From contig NZ_AQYJ01000018.1 of the NCBI RefSeq assembly GCF_000380565.1, positions 1-64,000 of the forward strand: 64,000 nt of DNA. The letters run 5' to 3'. The notes beneath the pieces were generated by a model that was not told where the DNA came from, did no database searches, and saw nothing but the letters and a program-made list of their open reading frames with translations. This DNA comes from Microbulbifer variabilis ATCC 700307 (lineage in GTDB: Bacteria; Pseudomonadota; Gammaproteobacteria; Pseudomonadales; Cellvibrionaceae). Below are positions 19,115-28,053 of the stretch, piece after piece. Both the position numbers and the translations under genes were made by a program. Numbering within the stretch: the stretch's first letter is position 1; each line of letters opens with the position of its first letter.

Positions 19115-19972
19115 TCAACGCTGTTCGTGCATCATTTTAACCAGCTCCAACCATACGGGAGGCTGATAACCTGCCGCCTCACGGAAGCGTGAAGAATCCA
19201 ATGAACGATCAAGACAGATCTGCTCATCAGGTACGATCTCTATACTATGTCCATACACTTCAGCCACCAACTGGAGTAGTGACAACTTATCAATCGGCTC
19301 AGCCGATACATGGTAAAGGCCTTGCAACTCGGGATTAGGTATCACATACGTCTTAATTATTCGAGCCAACTCGACTGTGGGTAATCCGGAAAAAATTGCT
19401 TTTGCATACCCCTTGATCGGGCTTGTTTGTGAGAGAAACCAGTCAATCAAAGCATTACTGCTAGTGAGTTCATGCCCGATTATGGATGTACGTAATGTAA
19501 TTGCGTGCGGCACCTCATCAATCTCACCAATGAATTTTGACTTGCCATATAAGTCTTCAGCATCTGACGGTTCAACCTCAGAGTACATCCCTTTACGGCC
19601 GGAAAATACACAATCAGTGCTAACGTGAATCAACCTAGCTCCCATCAGTCCGCAAAGCTTCGATAATCGATGCGGTAACATAGCGTTAATTGGCAGGGCC
19701 GATAGAGGGTCTTCGGCATCGGACAATTGCTTAATCAAACCGACGCAGTTGACAATCACGTTTGGGCGAACTCGATCCAGCAGGCCAACTAATGTGTCTT
19801 GGTCAAGTACATCAATTCCACACAACAGGTGCTGCCTATCTTGCACCTCAAAATGCCGAAGTGCACCAGAACTACGCAAAGTGCCCCATACTTCAAACGT
19901 AGGGTCTTGCGTCAAGGTCCTGTAAACAGCGCTGCCAAGCATGCCCGTTACACCCAATATCAATATGCGCAC
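19115..19972 (-). CDS. fnlB: RmlD-like 4-keto reductase (FnlB-like)
   Basis: A 285-residue SDR with ILGVTGMLGSAVYRTL at the N-terminus, HVSTDCVFSGRKG and the catalytic YGKSKFIGE. It resembles dTDP-4-dehydrorhamnose reductase. Placed between the L-FucNAc transferase and fnlA, it fits FnlB, which reduces the 4-keto intermediate before C2 epimerisation. It lacks the cupin-like C-terminal domain of WbjC/CapF, so it is the shorter E. coli O26-like form. It overlaps the upstream glycosyltransferase by 13 bp. Confidence 0.85.
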   Translation of the reverse strand: MRILILGVTGMLGSAVYRTLTQDPTFEVWGTLRSSGALRHFEVQDRQHLLCGIDVLDQDTLVGLLDRVRPNVIVNCVGLIKQLSDAEDPLSALPINAMLPHRLSKLCGLMGARLIHVSTDCVFSGRKGMYSEVEPSDAEDLYGKSKFIGEIDEVPHAITLRTSIIGHELTSSNALIDWFLSQTSPIKGYAKAIFSGLPTVELARIIKTYVIPNPELQGLYHVSAEPIDKLSLLQLVAEVYGHSIEIVPDEQICLDRSLDSSRFREAAGYQPPVWLELVKMMHEQR

Positions 19973-21228
19973 GACTGTCGCTCCTTTCGTTGGGTTTTAA
20001 GAATCTCTACCAAGCGCATTACCTGGTTGCTCATCTCAAAATGTTCATAAAAATATGCTTTGCCCGCCTGCCCCATTTTTTGCAGCTCAGCGGCTGGCAG
20101 ATTCTTCATAGAACAGATTAATGCTGCAAGTGCGGAGGGGTCCTCAGGATCGCAAGCAGTTCCCGCCCCGGATTCTGTCACAATTCGGGCACCTTCACCG
20201 CGTAATGAGGCAATAATTGGTCGCCCAGCAGCAAGGTAAGCTTGGATTTTACTTGGAATTGTTTTAGCAAAGATTTCTTCATCCTTGAGCGATACCAGTA
20301 AAACATCTGAATGATCGAAAATCTGAGGCATGACTGCCATTGAGAAACGTCCGGGTAGTATCAAATTATCCAGCTGGTGTACTTGCTTCTGCGAATGTAA
20401 CCACTCGACCCGGCTTCCACCACCGACTAGCACCAGACGAATTTCCGGATAGTGCTTCAGTAGAATGGCGGTCTCGAGTAGAGTCTCAACTGCTTGCGCT
20501 GCACCCAGATTACCTGCGAAAACCACACTAAAATGCTGATCAAGTAGCTCAGTCAATTCCAGAGGAACGCCATTCACTACTTCATCTGGTGTGGAAACAT
20601 CAATAGAGTTGGGGTAATAAATGATCTTTTCCCGTCGCGCATAACGGGCTACAGGTTCGATGAACGAACGGGACTGAACAAGTAATGTATCGCAACCAGC
20701 ATATATACGCTTAACAAGACGACCAATCGTCTTGAGAAGATACTTATGCTTAACAAATCCGGTGGCAGCCAGACTCTCAGGCCAAAGATCCTGTATCCAC
20801 ACTGCGAGGTGGGATTTTTTCAGCCACTTCAAGAGAAGAGCTGGGATAACCTGAGTGATTGGAGACGGAGCAAACACGAGAATAAAATCAAAGTCTCGCT
20901 TTCTTAGTAGCCAAGGAAAAAAGACGAGGCCCGAAAAAACAAATGAAATATAATTCAAGACCAAATTACGCGAACCACCTTCACCCCGCGGCCAAAGCGG
21001 AACCCGGAAAACTTCAACGTTATCAGTATATCGCTCACTCTGAACACCCAAACACTGATAACCATCATAGATCCTACCCTCAGGATAATTCGGTTTGCCA
21101 GTGGCTACTACCACCTCATGTCCCTGCTGAGCCAAAATACGCACTAAATCATTGACGATAAAAGATTCAGGCCAAAAGTACTGGGTAACTATTAGTAATC
21201 GCTGCGGATGCGCCTCCCCAAGATTCAT
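19960..21228 (-). CDS. WbuB-like glycosyltransferase, probable L-FucNAc transferase
   Basis: A 422-residue GT4-type, GT-B fold enzyme. It starts with RLLIVTQYFWPESFIVNDL and has AVWIQDLWPESL, FAGNLGAAQAVETLLE and SLKDEEIFAKTIPSKIQAYLA towards the C-terminus. This set is typical of WbuB/WbjE proteins, which transfer L-fucosamine derivatives. The adjacent fnlABC genes make that donor, which supports the call. It should act on the cytoplasmic face of the inner membrane on an undecaprenyl-linked acceptor. Confidence 0.86.
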   Translation of the reverse strand: MNLGEAHPQRLLIVTQYFWPESFIVNDLVRILAQQGHEVVVATGKPNYPEGRIYDGYQCLGVQSERYTDNVEVFRVPLWPRGEGGSRNLVLNYISFVFSGLVFFPWLLRKRDFDFILVFAPSPITQVIPALLLKWLKKSHLAVWIQDLWPESLAATGFVKHKYLLKTIGRLVKRIYAGCDTLLVQSRSFIEPVARYARREKIIYYPNSIDVSTPDEVVNGVPLELTELLDQHFSVVFAGNLGAAQAVETLLETAILLKHYPEIRLVLVGGGSRVEWLHSQKQVHQLDNLILPGRFSMAVMPQIFDHSDVLLVSLKDEEIFAKTIPSKIQAYLAAGRPIIASLRGEGARIVTESGAGTACDPEDPSALAALICSMKNLPAAELQKMGQAGKAYFYEHFEMSNQVMRLVEILKTQRKERQSCAY

Positions 21229-21298
21229 CGTTCCAACTCTAACTGCAAGGCGGAATTCAAGAACCCGCTACTAAAAAAAAACATTCTATCCACTCGCT

Positions 21299-22354
21299 TT
21301 AAACTGAGATATTTTGTTGCAGTAGCTCACACCAGAACTCTTCCGGAGCTCGCAAACTTAATACAGGTTCGGGACAACCTAGGAAACGCTTAACTGCCCG
21401 GGCAACCGATATTGCGGATGAAGGATCAAACGTATGCATCGGGGAGCATACGTCGCGCACATAATCCAACTCAGGGGCCAAAATAGGCACTCCTAACTGA
21501 GTAGCCTCAATCAAAGGCAACCCGAATGACTCAGACGTTGAGGGGAAGATCATGGCACGTGTACGCTTATATAGCTCAATAACACGCTCCCTGTGAAGCT
21601 TACCTAGGTTAAAAATATTAAGGCCCACTTTCGCACGTGCAGCCTCCACCTCAAGCTTTAGTGGATCATCGCGTGAGGTCAACGTGAGAGCTAAAGATGG
21701 ATATAAACCTTCTTGGGCAAGCAAACGCCAAGCTTCCAGTAATACTCGATGATTTTTGTGTGCCTCGCCATCTGCTACATAAATGAAATCCCATTCATGT
21801 GAAAATTCACCAGGGACATTCGCTCCGGCTATCGTGTCAAAAAAAGGAAGCACGTTCACGGTTGGTGCCCGAGAGCGACCTGCAGCTGAATACCACTGCA
21901 GTAAGTCGCGCTGCATTGTTGGCGTCTGCACGATATACTCAGACACACGATGCCGAAACATATGATTTATGAAACGCTCACAAGTAATACGTAGCCTTGC
22001 CTTCCATGCGAATTGAAACAAAGAATTATTGCCGAGCAAAATTCGGTTCTGCTGAAAAACAACTACCCTAGCTACGCTTGGCAACAAGGGAGGAAGGTTA
22101 TGAAAACATAGCAAGGTATCACGGGCACGCACCATTTTTCTCAATCGGAATTCTGCTTTAAGCCTTGAACTTACGCTAGCATTTACCCAAAAGACTTTAG
22201 TTCCCATCGGCAACTCAAGTAGTTTTCGTGCACGACTATCAAGAAAAACAGCCAAGGGCAGAGTATCATTCCAAGCAGCAAGTAACGCACGGAGCAGCAC
22301 AAGACCTCCTCCTGTGTGTACGTTAGGAGCATAAAGTACGAGACTTCGTGTCAT
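21299..22354 (-). CDS. Family 4 glycosyltransferase
   Basis: A 351-residue GT-B enzyme from MTRSLVLYAPNVHTGGG. C-terminal motifs are FIYVADGEAHKNHRVLLEAW and FPSTSESFGLPLIEATQLGVPILA, the nucleotide-sugar-binding region with conserved Glu residues. The sugar donor cannot be read from sequence. It adds one residue of the repeat unit. AAGG precedes the chosen ATG, and the upstream small reading frame stops within a few bases of it, which suggests translational coupling. Confidence 0.85.
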   Translation of the reverse strand: MTRSLVLYAPNVHTGGGLVLLRALLAAWNDTLPLAVFLDSRARKLLELPMGTKVFWVNASVSSRLKAEFRLRKMVRARDTLLCFHNLPPLLPSVARVVVFQQNRILLGNNSLFQFAWKARLRITCERFINHMFRHRVSEYIVQTPTMQRDLLQWYSAAGRSRAPTVNVLPFFDTIAGANVPGEFSHEWDFIYVADGEAHKNHRVLLEAWRLLAQEGLYPSLALTLTSRDDPLKLEVEAARAKVGLNIFNLGKLHRERVIELYKRTRAMIFPSTSESFGLPLIEATQLGVPILAPELDYVRDVCSPMHTFDPSSAISVARAVKRFLGCPEPVLSLRAPEEFWCELLQQNISV

Positions 22355-22355
22355 T

Positions 22356-22649
22356 TTATTGAACCTTCGCAACCGTCATCTTCATCAAGTCTAACCATGC
22401 TAATAGCATTCCACAGACTGTATTTATTCCAAGAAAGCGCCCTATATCCCTCCGCACCTCTCGATCAAGAACCAAACCTTTTAATGAGGCTTCATCAAAA
22501 AAAATTCCATGAACAAATTCAACCTTCGCAGACTTAGCCTCTTTGCCGCCCCTGCGATTGAGCAAGCATACGCCCCACTTGATTATTGCAAACAAAAATC
22601 AGCTAGACTTTTACGTGCAAGCTCTGCTCCGCCAATAACTACTACACTC
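22356..22649 (-). pseudogene. Small frameshifted reading frame upstream of the glycosyltransferase
   Basis: On the minus strand an ATG at 22649 opens a frame beginning MSVVVIGGAELARKSLADF, which stops near a T-run around 22600. A second frame continues from there to a stop at 22356-22358, just ahead of the next ATG. Joining them across the T-run gives about 97 residues, including FVHGIFFDEASLKGLVLDRE and a hydrophobic end. The product is not recognised. It may be the remnant of a glycosyltransferase-like gene. Confidence 0.3.
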
Positions 22650-22727
22650 ATACTCCAACCACACAACTTAGTTAGTAGCTACCTAGAAAGCAGAATAATC
22701 ATTCAACAGAAAAAGGCTTCAAATACA

Positions 22728-23975
22728 TCAAGCATAACTTGCAACTTGCGCACCCGAATGTCTTTTATCTTTTCTGGTTATTAAAAAAAACGAGGTCATG
22801 GCAAGTAATATTCCAGGAGAAAAATAGCCATAACCTCTTGTGAACAACTCTATTGAAAACGCAACCATCAAAGAGCTTCCAAGCACTGAGGATACAGGGA
22901 AAAACCCCAGCGCCGAGACTTGATCTTTCTTGTAGGCTTTAAGAAACCTATGGTTATACAGAACTGAAGAGAGGAGCGTAATCATATATAGGAACAAGAA
23001 AACTAAGCCCAGCACACCAAATTCACCTACAATTTTTGCAGCCAGAAACCCTCCATCCTCTCGGTTTTTATATTTCCCTAGTATTTGAAATATTCTCTCC
23101 CCATACATCCCTGGATCTAGTGACCCCATATTCTGAAAGCCCTGTCCAATCCAATTTGTATCCACCAGTGCTCTATATGCATCCTCCCACCCTTGCATAT
23201 AAACCAAGGCCGTCAAGTTGGATGTCGAATCATCGAACTTCAACCTGTCAGTATAATATGAAATATCAGCGCCAGAAAAATAGACTAAAGACGCCAATAC
23301 AACAACCAGCGAAAGAACCAAGCTAAACCTTAAAAAGCTATGCACATAATAACTAAACAGCATAACAAGAGTAAGTAAAAGTAAAAGCATACTTGGATAA
23401 AGCACCGAAAATAACAACATACTTAACACCAAGCCTACCCTCACAGCTGGGGTCAAATAGAAGCCAGAGGCAAGCAAAATACCACCAACAGTGATAGCAT
23501 AATGGCTCGGCTCAGCAAATGGGAAAATTGCTTTCGCATACTTGCCGTAGCCTAAAAAATCTACCGAAAAAACTATTGAAGCGGCACCAAAAAAAACGAC
23601 CACTACACTCAAACTCTTCAAGCCACTAACCAACTCCTCATCCCGCATACCTTTGATTTTCATAGAAAATAGGCCAGCGCTAAAAAACATCAACAATAAC
23701 AGGAGAACCGAAAACGCATGCTTAAGATTTAAGCCACCCTGCACACAAAAATAAGCAACATGGAAAGCGAAGGCCGTAAAAAAAAATAGAAATGACAGAT
23801 TTATAAAACCTATCGGAAAGTATAATTTACGAACAGCCACAACAATAACAGCACACACAACCAAGATCCCTACGGCCATTGAAGAGGCTGCCAGAGACAC
23901 ATAAATCAATGATGGAACCATTATGGTCGCCAGGAAAAGAAAGAAAGCCCCAGCAGAACTTTTTTTTATTCGCAT
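22728..23975 (-). CDS. wzy: O-antigen/capsule polymerase (Wzy-like)
   Basis: A 415-residue integral membrane protein with about 11-12 predicted helices and a large periplasmic loop around residues 245-310 (SYYTDRLKFDDSTSNL, GQGFQNMGSLDPGMYGER). Wzy proteins join lipid-linked repeat units in the periplasm; they share topology more than sequence. The call rests on topology and on the presence of wzx, wzz and initiating transferase genes in the same locus. Base composition is more AT-rich than in flanking core genes, as usual for wzy. Confidence 0.75.
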   Translation of the reverse strand: MRIKKSSAGAFFLFLATIMVPSLIYVSLAASSMAVGILVVCAVIVVAVRKLYFPIGFINLSFLFFFTAFAFHVAYFCVQGGLNLKHAFSVLLLLLMFFSAGLFSMKIKGMRDEELVSGLKSLSVVVVFFGAASIVFSVDFLGYGKYAKAIFPFAEPSHYAITVGGILLASGFYLTPAVRVGLVLSMLLFSVLYPSMLLLLLTLVMLFSYYVHSFLRFSLVLSLVVVLASLVYFSGADISYYTDRLKFDDSTSNLTALVYMQGWEDAYRALVDTNWIGQGFQNMGSLDPGMYGERIFQILGKYKNREDGGFLAAKIVGEFGVLGLVFLFLYMITLLSSVLYNHRFLKAYKKDQVSALGFFPVSSVLGSSLMVAFSIELFTRGYGYFSPGILLAMTSFFLITRKDKRHSGAQVASYA

Positions 23976-24135
23976 TAGGACGTCTCTATAAACTTAGGTA
24001 ATCGTGCATATTATCAAGACAAAAGCTATTAGTAGAGAGTAAAATTTGCCCGAAGGCATCAGTACCTAGGTACTTTTTTCGTTTTCGAGTAATTATGCAG
24101 TTACTACTCGATCTTCGCCTGATAAAGATTAGGCT

Positions 24136-24169
24136 ACTCCTCTAAAAATTAAGCGGCTGTTAGAGGAGT
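24136..24169 (-). terminator. Inverted repeat after the pyruvyl transferase gene
   Basis: Perfect 10-bp arms ACTCCTCTAA and TTAGAGGAGT are separated by 14 nt, 10 bp past the stop of the pyruvyl transferase gene. There is no strong T-run, so it may slow or partly stop transcription between the two halves of the locus, or protect the transcript end. Confidence 0.45.
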
Positions 24170-24177
24170 CCACCATT

Positions 24178-25284
24178 TTATTTTTCTAACGAAGCCGAGA
24201 GCACACCAAGCGAAGCACATCTTGCAGTTAGCAACTTTTCCTGCGCCCCTTCAAAATCAGCATCAACTTTGAAATCAACAAAATCACTCTCACTTTTGAC
24301 CAACTTATCCATTAGCCCAACAAGCGACAATAAACTCTCGATCCTATTTGCATGCTTTCCTGGTGAAACTGCCACAAAAGGCTTACCGAAATTAATTGAA
24401 AAGCATACTCCATGAAAGGAATCTGTTATCACAAAATCAGCCTCTGAAAACAAGCGAATAAAATCTTGAGGCCCAGCATCTCTTATATGTTTATCGACAT
24501 GAGCGCCAGCACTGAGTCCTTGGTCAATTGCAACCACTTTCAAACCAATCTTCTTCGAAAAGAAATCGACAGCACGTCTAATCAGCGGAGATTTTGGAAC
24601 GGTATACAGGAGAATATATCTCTCTCCGCCCCGAACTTGATTACTTATCCCAACACTCTCCAACCAATCATCTTTAGATAGTAAAAGCGTGGGATCGAGC
24701 ACATGGTCAACCTCACGCTCTAATACTTCTTGCAACAGTAACTTAGCACCTCTCTCTCGCACCGACACAGCCGAGAAGCTTTTCAGGTACCCTTTGAGCT
24801 CTAACCTTTCCCGCTCAGAAAAGGAATAAGCCCCCATACTAGATGCATAAGAAATTTTCTTCGCTCCCTCAGGGCAGAAGTCAAGGAAATAGATGGGATT
24901 TAAGAGGCCGTCTGAACTCACACAACTAGGATTCCAAATTTGGTCGCTGCCTGCAACGTAACAATCAAATTCTTCTGCATTTCCCAACTTTAGCTCAGAA
25001 GCTGAAAAAACTTGTGTAAGCTCCATATTGTCATTAATAAATTTATTAAAGCTATTAATCACACGATACCGGGGAAACAACCTCAGTAAATCCTTTCCCA
25101 TCCCAAGTAAACCATGTAACGATAGCTTAACCCTTACTAAATCAAAACTTCTTGAGATATGGCGATTATCATAATTAACTATTTTCACTTCACCATATCT
25201 GGAAAGTACGACCTGAAGTGCGAACGCCTGAAATATTGCACCGTAATTATTTGCATTATGTATCGTAACAAGTGCGATTTTCAT
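24178..25284 (-). CDS. Polysaccharide pyruvyl transferase family protein
   Basis: A 368-residue protein from MKIALVTIHNANNYGAIFQA. The family (CsaB/WcaK/PssM) adds pyruvate ketals from phosphoenolpyruvate to sugar residues of exopolysaccharides. Family features are YVAGSDQIWNPS, FLDFCPEGAKKISYASSMG and ITDSFHGVCFSINFGKPFV. The chosen ATG overlaps the nitroreductase stop by 4 bp, so the two genes are translationally coupled. A pyruvylated, and so acidic, repeat unit is inferred. Confidence 0.87.
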   Translation of the reverse strand: MKIALVTIHNANNYGAIFQAFALQVVLSRYGEVKIVNYDNRHISRSFDLVRVKLSLHGLLGMGKDLLRLFPRYRVINSFNKFINDNMELTQVFSASELKLGNAEEFDCYVAGSDQIWNPSCVSSDGLLNPIYFLDFCPEGAKKISYASSMGAYSFSERERLELKGYLKSFSAVSVRERGAKLLLQEVLEREVDHVLDPTLLLSKDDWLESVGISNQVRGGERYILLYTVPKSPLIRRAVDFFSKKIGLKVVAIDQGLSAGAHVDKHIRDAGPQDFIRLFSEADFVITDSFHGVCFSINFGKPFVAVSPGKHANRIESLLSLVGLMDKLVKSESDFVDFKVDADFEGAQEKLLTARCASLGVLSASLEK

Positions 25285-26273
25285 TTGCAGCCTCCAGCAC
25301 GCACTTCCAAACATGTATAAATCTCATCCAATGGTCGCCTTGCGGATACACACACATTATTCACTTCCTCAGGCCACCCCACTGCAAGCATCATGACCAC
25401 AGTATGATTATTTTTAATGTTGACTGACGACCTAAGTAATTTATCGTTAGCAGGTGACTGGCTCCAATTCAAGCAACAGGACGCGACCCCCAAAGAGTGC
25501 AAAGCATAAATTAGTGACATTGAGAATAATCCACCATCTATCCAGTGCTGATAGTGTTCCTGCCCTGGCATAAAAGCTTTTAGGTCAGTGGTTACCACCA
25601 TAAGATTTGGAATTCTTTCCCCGAACCCGCGATTTCCAGCTTGATACTTCAATGCCGCCTCTTTAGGTAATGACTCAGTAGTGTGGTAAACATGCCAAGC
25701 TTGCCGATTACAAACCGAGGGTGACTTCATCGCCAACGAAATAGCGCGCTTAATAAGCTCCTCACTCACATTCTCGCCTTTGAATTCACGTAAAGAATAT
25801 CGAGAGAGAAAAAAAGCTTCGGGGGACTTCAGCACTCCTCGATGAAAGTCAGCCGCAGAATAAGTTTTTACTCCATGCTCTTCTAGAGATGCAAAATTCA
25901 GCTTTGACAACTCCCCCCTTATATAGCTCGCATTTTTCGTTTGGCTATTCCCTTCCAACTCTATAAATCTACTTAGCAACTTACACGCAGCCTTATCGTG
26001 GTAGCCGAGCTCATCAAACCTATGCGCTACCCTCAACAAATCCAACAATGCATAAGCATCTGACCATCCAGAACCTACCCTCCTATTCTTAAAGCTCATA
26101 CTTTTTTCCAAACTATGATAGATTTTGACAGCAGTGTAGTTTCGCTGTTCAACATCCTTCATATTTGAACGCCATCCCGCATAAGAATAAAAACGCTTGA
26201 AATTGTAGAAAAATCCATGAAGAGCCTTAAGGAGGCGCCCAAAGGGCCTAATCCTCAACCAAACATATTTCAT
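25281..26273 (-). CDS. Nitroreductase-family protein of the polysaccharide locus
   Basis: A 330-residue protein. The C-terminal half is a flavin-binding nitroreductase fold: SRYSLREFKGENVSEELI, MKSPSVCNRQAWHVYH, and HWIDGGLFSMSLIYALHSLGVASCCLNWS. The N-terminal 150 residues are basic and helical, with conserved LEKSMSFKNRRVGSGW, and are not part of the basic nitroreductase domain. Such genes recur next to pyruvyl transferases in surface-polysaccharide loci. The substrate is unknown; a redox modification of a sugar or lipid carrier is speculation. It overlaps the pyruvyl transferase gene. Confidence 0.75.
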   Translation of the reverse strand: MKYVWLRIRPFGRLLKALHGFFYNFKRFYSYAGWRSNMKDVEQRNYTAVKIYHSLEKSMSFKNRRVGSGWSDAYALLDLLRVAHRFDELGYHDKAACKLLSRFIELEGNSQTKNASYIRGELSKLNFASLEEHGVKTYSAADFHRGVLKSPEAFFLSRYSLREFKGENVSEELIKRAISLAMKSPSVCNRQAWHVYHTTESLPKEAALKYQAGNRGFGERIPNLMVVTTDLKAFMPGQEHYQHWIDGGLFSMSLIYALHSLGVASCCLNWSQSPANDKLLRSSVNIKNNHTVVMMLAVGWPEEVNNVCVSARRPLDEIYTCLEVRAGGCK

Positions 26274-26323
26274 AATTCCCTCAGCTAACACCGACTCTCA
26301 AATCAAAATCGCATGAACTCATC

Positions 26324-27661
26324 TCATTCAGCCACTTCAGTTATACACTTTAATTCTGACCTAAAAACTGTATATTGAGCTGCGACGTAATAAATCACCA
26401 GTAACGCCAGATTACTTATTACTGTAGCCACAGCCGCACCAATAATCCCTAACCCAGGAATTAGCGCAAAGTTCAAAGTAATATTTAATACCGCCACCAC
26501 CCCCATGTACTTGACCTTACTTGTCATATGCTGCTGGGTCACCAGCGTTGCTCCGACACTACTAGCCACAAACATGAGAGGCGCACTAATCGCTAGAATA
26601 TTAAGGACAATGACAGACTGCTGGTATTCCACCCCGAATAATAATGGGACGACCCAAAACGCTGATGCCCAAATGGCCAACATTGCGACTACCCCTATAA
26701 CCAGCATGGCAATATTTCCTTTGCGATACACTTCATAAAATCGCTTGCGGTCATGGTTGGCCCAGCGATGCACTTTAGGCAATAGAAATTTCTGGTAGAC
26801 TGCGCTGGGCAACAAATAGACTGCAGCCATTACAGTGAAACCTACATTGTATATCCCAGCCGCTTCATCACCAGTAAGATACTTAAGTAGGAGGATATCA
26901 CTTTGAAAATAAATCAAATGAAATATAGTGGCCAACCCAAAAGGCCAAGCTTGTGCTGCTACAGCCGACACGGTAGCTGGCACCGAATCTGAGAAATACC
27001 TCAGACCAGAACCAGCTGTTTGAGAGTGCCCTTTAAGAGCAAGCCTCCCGCTAATCATTGCCTTTAAACTAGTGAAGCCAATGGCGAAAACCACAAAAGC
27101 TACTAATGCATACACAATCGCAATAACTTCCACATCCGAGCTGTGATCCATTGCATACACAACTATAAGTATCAATGCTAACCGTGCAAAATGGGGCAGC
27201 AGCTGCCACAGAGCTAGGGAACGAAAGCGCTCCTCTAGCAACAACTTACTCGTTACTAGCTCCATGGCCAAATAACTAAAAATTACCGGAATTAGCCAAG
27301 TCAATAGACGAGCCACTGAATCAACATGGGGGCCCCACACAATCCAAGCAGAAAGCAATAACAGGGTCATCATTGTGCTCAAACTTACAAACCAATAGGA
27401 CGCAGCTAACCATCGAGTAGCCAGCCACCCTTCAGCACCAAACACCTTGAGCCAAACACTGTGGACTCCAAAGCCAGCTAACGGAGCCAGAAGCGTAATA
27501 GTGGCCAGCGCAGCAGCAAATACGCCATACCCCGCTGGAGTAAGTTCCCTAGCTAAAATTACTTGAGTGAAAAATGCCAATCCAGAACCAGCAAGTGAAC
27601 CAAACCATAAGAGCGATACTGCACCAATAGCCTTACGTATAGATGAGGCTTTCTTTAACAT
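26324..27661 (-). CDS. wzx: Oligosaccharide flippase (Wzx-like)
   Basis: A 445-residue membrane protein with 12-14 predicted helices, of the MATE/MVF polysaccharide-export superfamily. The N-terminal FGSLAGSGLAFFTQVILARELTPAGYGVFAA is the classic helix-1 to loop pattern of the PST family (shown here in part of its length by residues in the LARELTPAGYGVF segment). It should flip undecaprenyl-linked repeat units to the periplasm for Wzy. It lies between the wzz gap and the nitroreductase gene. Confidence 0.88.
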   Translation of the reverse strand: MLKKASSIRKAIGAVSLLWFGSLAGSGLAFFTQVILARELTPAGYGVFAAALATITLLAPLAGFGVHSVWLKVFGAEGWLATRWLAASYWFVSLSTMMTLLLLSAWIVWGPHVDSVARLLTWLIPVIFSYLAMELVTSKLLLEERFRSLALWQLLPHFARLALILIVVYAMDHSSDVEVIAIVYALVAFVVFAIGFTSLKAMISGRLALKGHSQTAGSGLRYFSDSVPATVSAVAAQAWPFGLATIFHLIYFQSDILLLKYLTGDEAAGIYNVGFTVMAAVYLLPSAVYQKFLLPKVHRWANHDRKRFYEVYRKGNIAMLVIGVVAMLAIWASAFWVVPLLFGVEYQQSVIVLNILAISAPLMFVASSVGATLVTQQHMTSKVKYMGVVAVLNITLNFALIPGLGIIGAAVATVISNLALLVIYYVAAQYTVFRSELKCITEVAE

Positions 27662-28053
27662 TTGCTTTTATACCAACCCAGATGTTGAAAGCCGAGCTGT
27701 CGAGCTGTCGAGCCGCCATGACCAACCAAATGAAAGCGCATTTGAAAAAGCCATTCAACGACAAACTTAAAAACGACTATACACAACCCGCTTGCTACTA
27801 TGTCACCGCCTATAGCAGGTTTATGTCCTGGCACAACCGTGTTACCTTCCGCGCATCCTTAATGACGGGGCTCAAGTTGAGCAAATTACCAAGAGCATTT
27901 AACCACCATTACGGAGCAGACATCCCCTGCACCCACTTTCTTACCTAACAACTTCAATATGAGGGAAAGCGTTGCCAACCCAGTCGCCCCGTTCATGCCC
28001 GCTTTAATCCAATCGACCTTCATATATGGCTCAATGCCCAATATCACAATGCT
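27662..28053. other. Gap between wzx and wzz
   Basis: About 390 bp. A 45-codon frame on the minus strand (27886-28023, start MKVDWIKAGMNGATGLATLS) is hydrophobic but lacks a strong ribosome-binding site and is not recognised. A short imperfect tandem of CGAGCTGT lies at about 27693-27710. Nothing else is supported. Confidence 0.5.

Noticed and set aside
27693..27712. Tandem CGAGCTGT repeat
   Set aside because: Only about two imperfect copies in non-coding DNA; too short to support any function.
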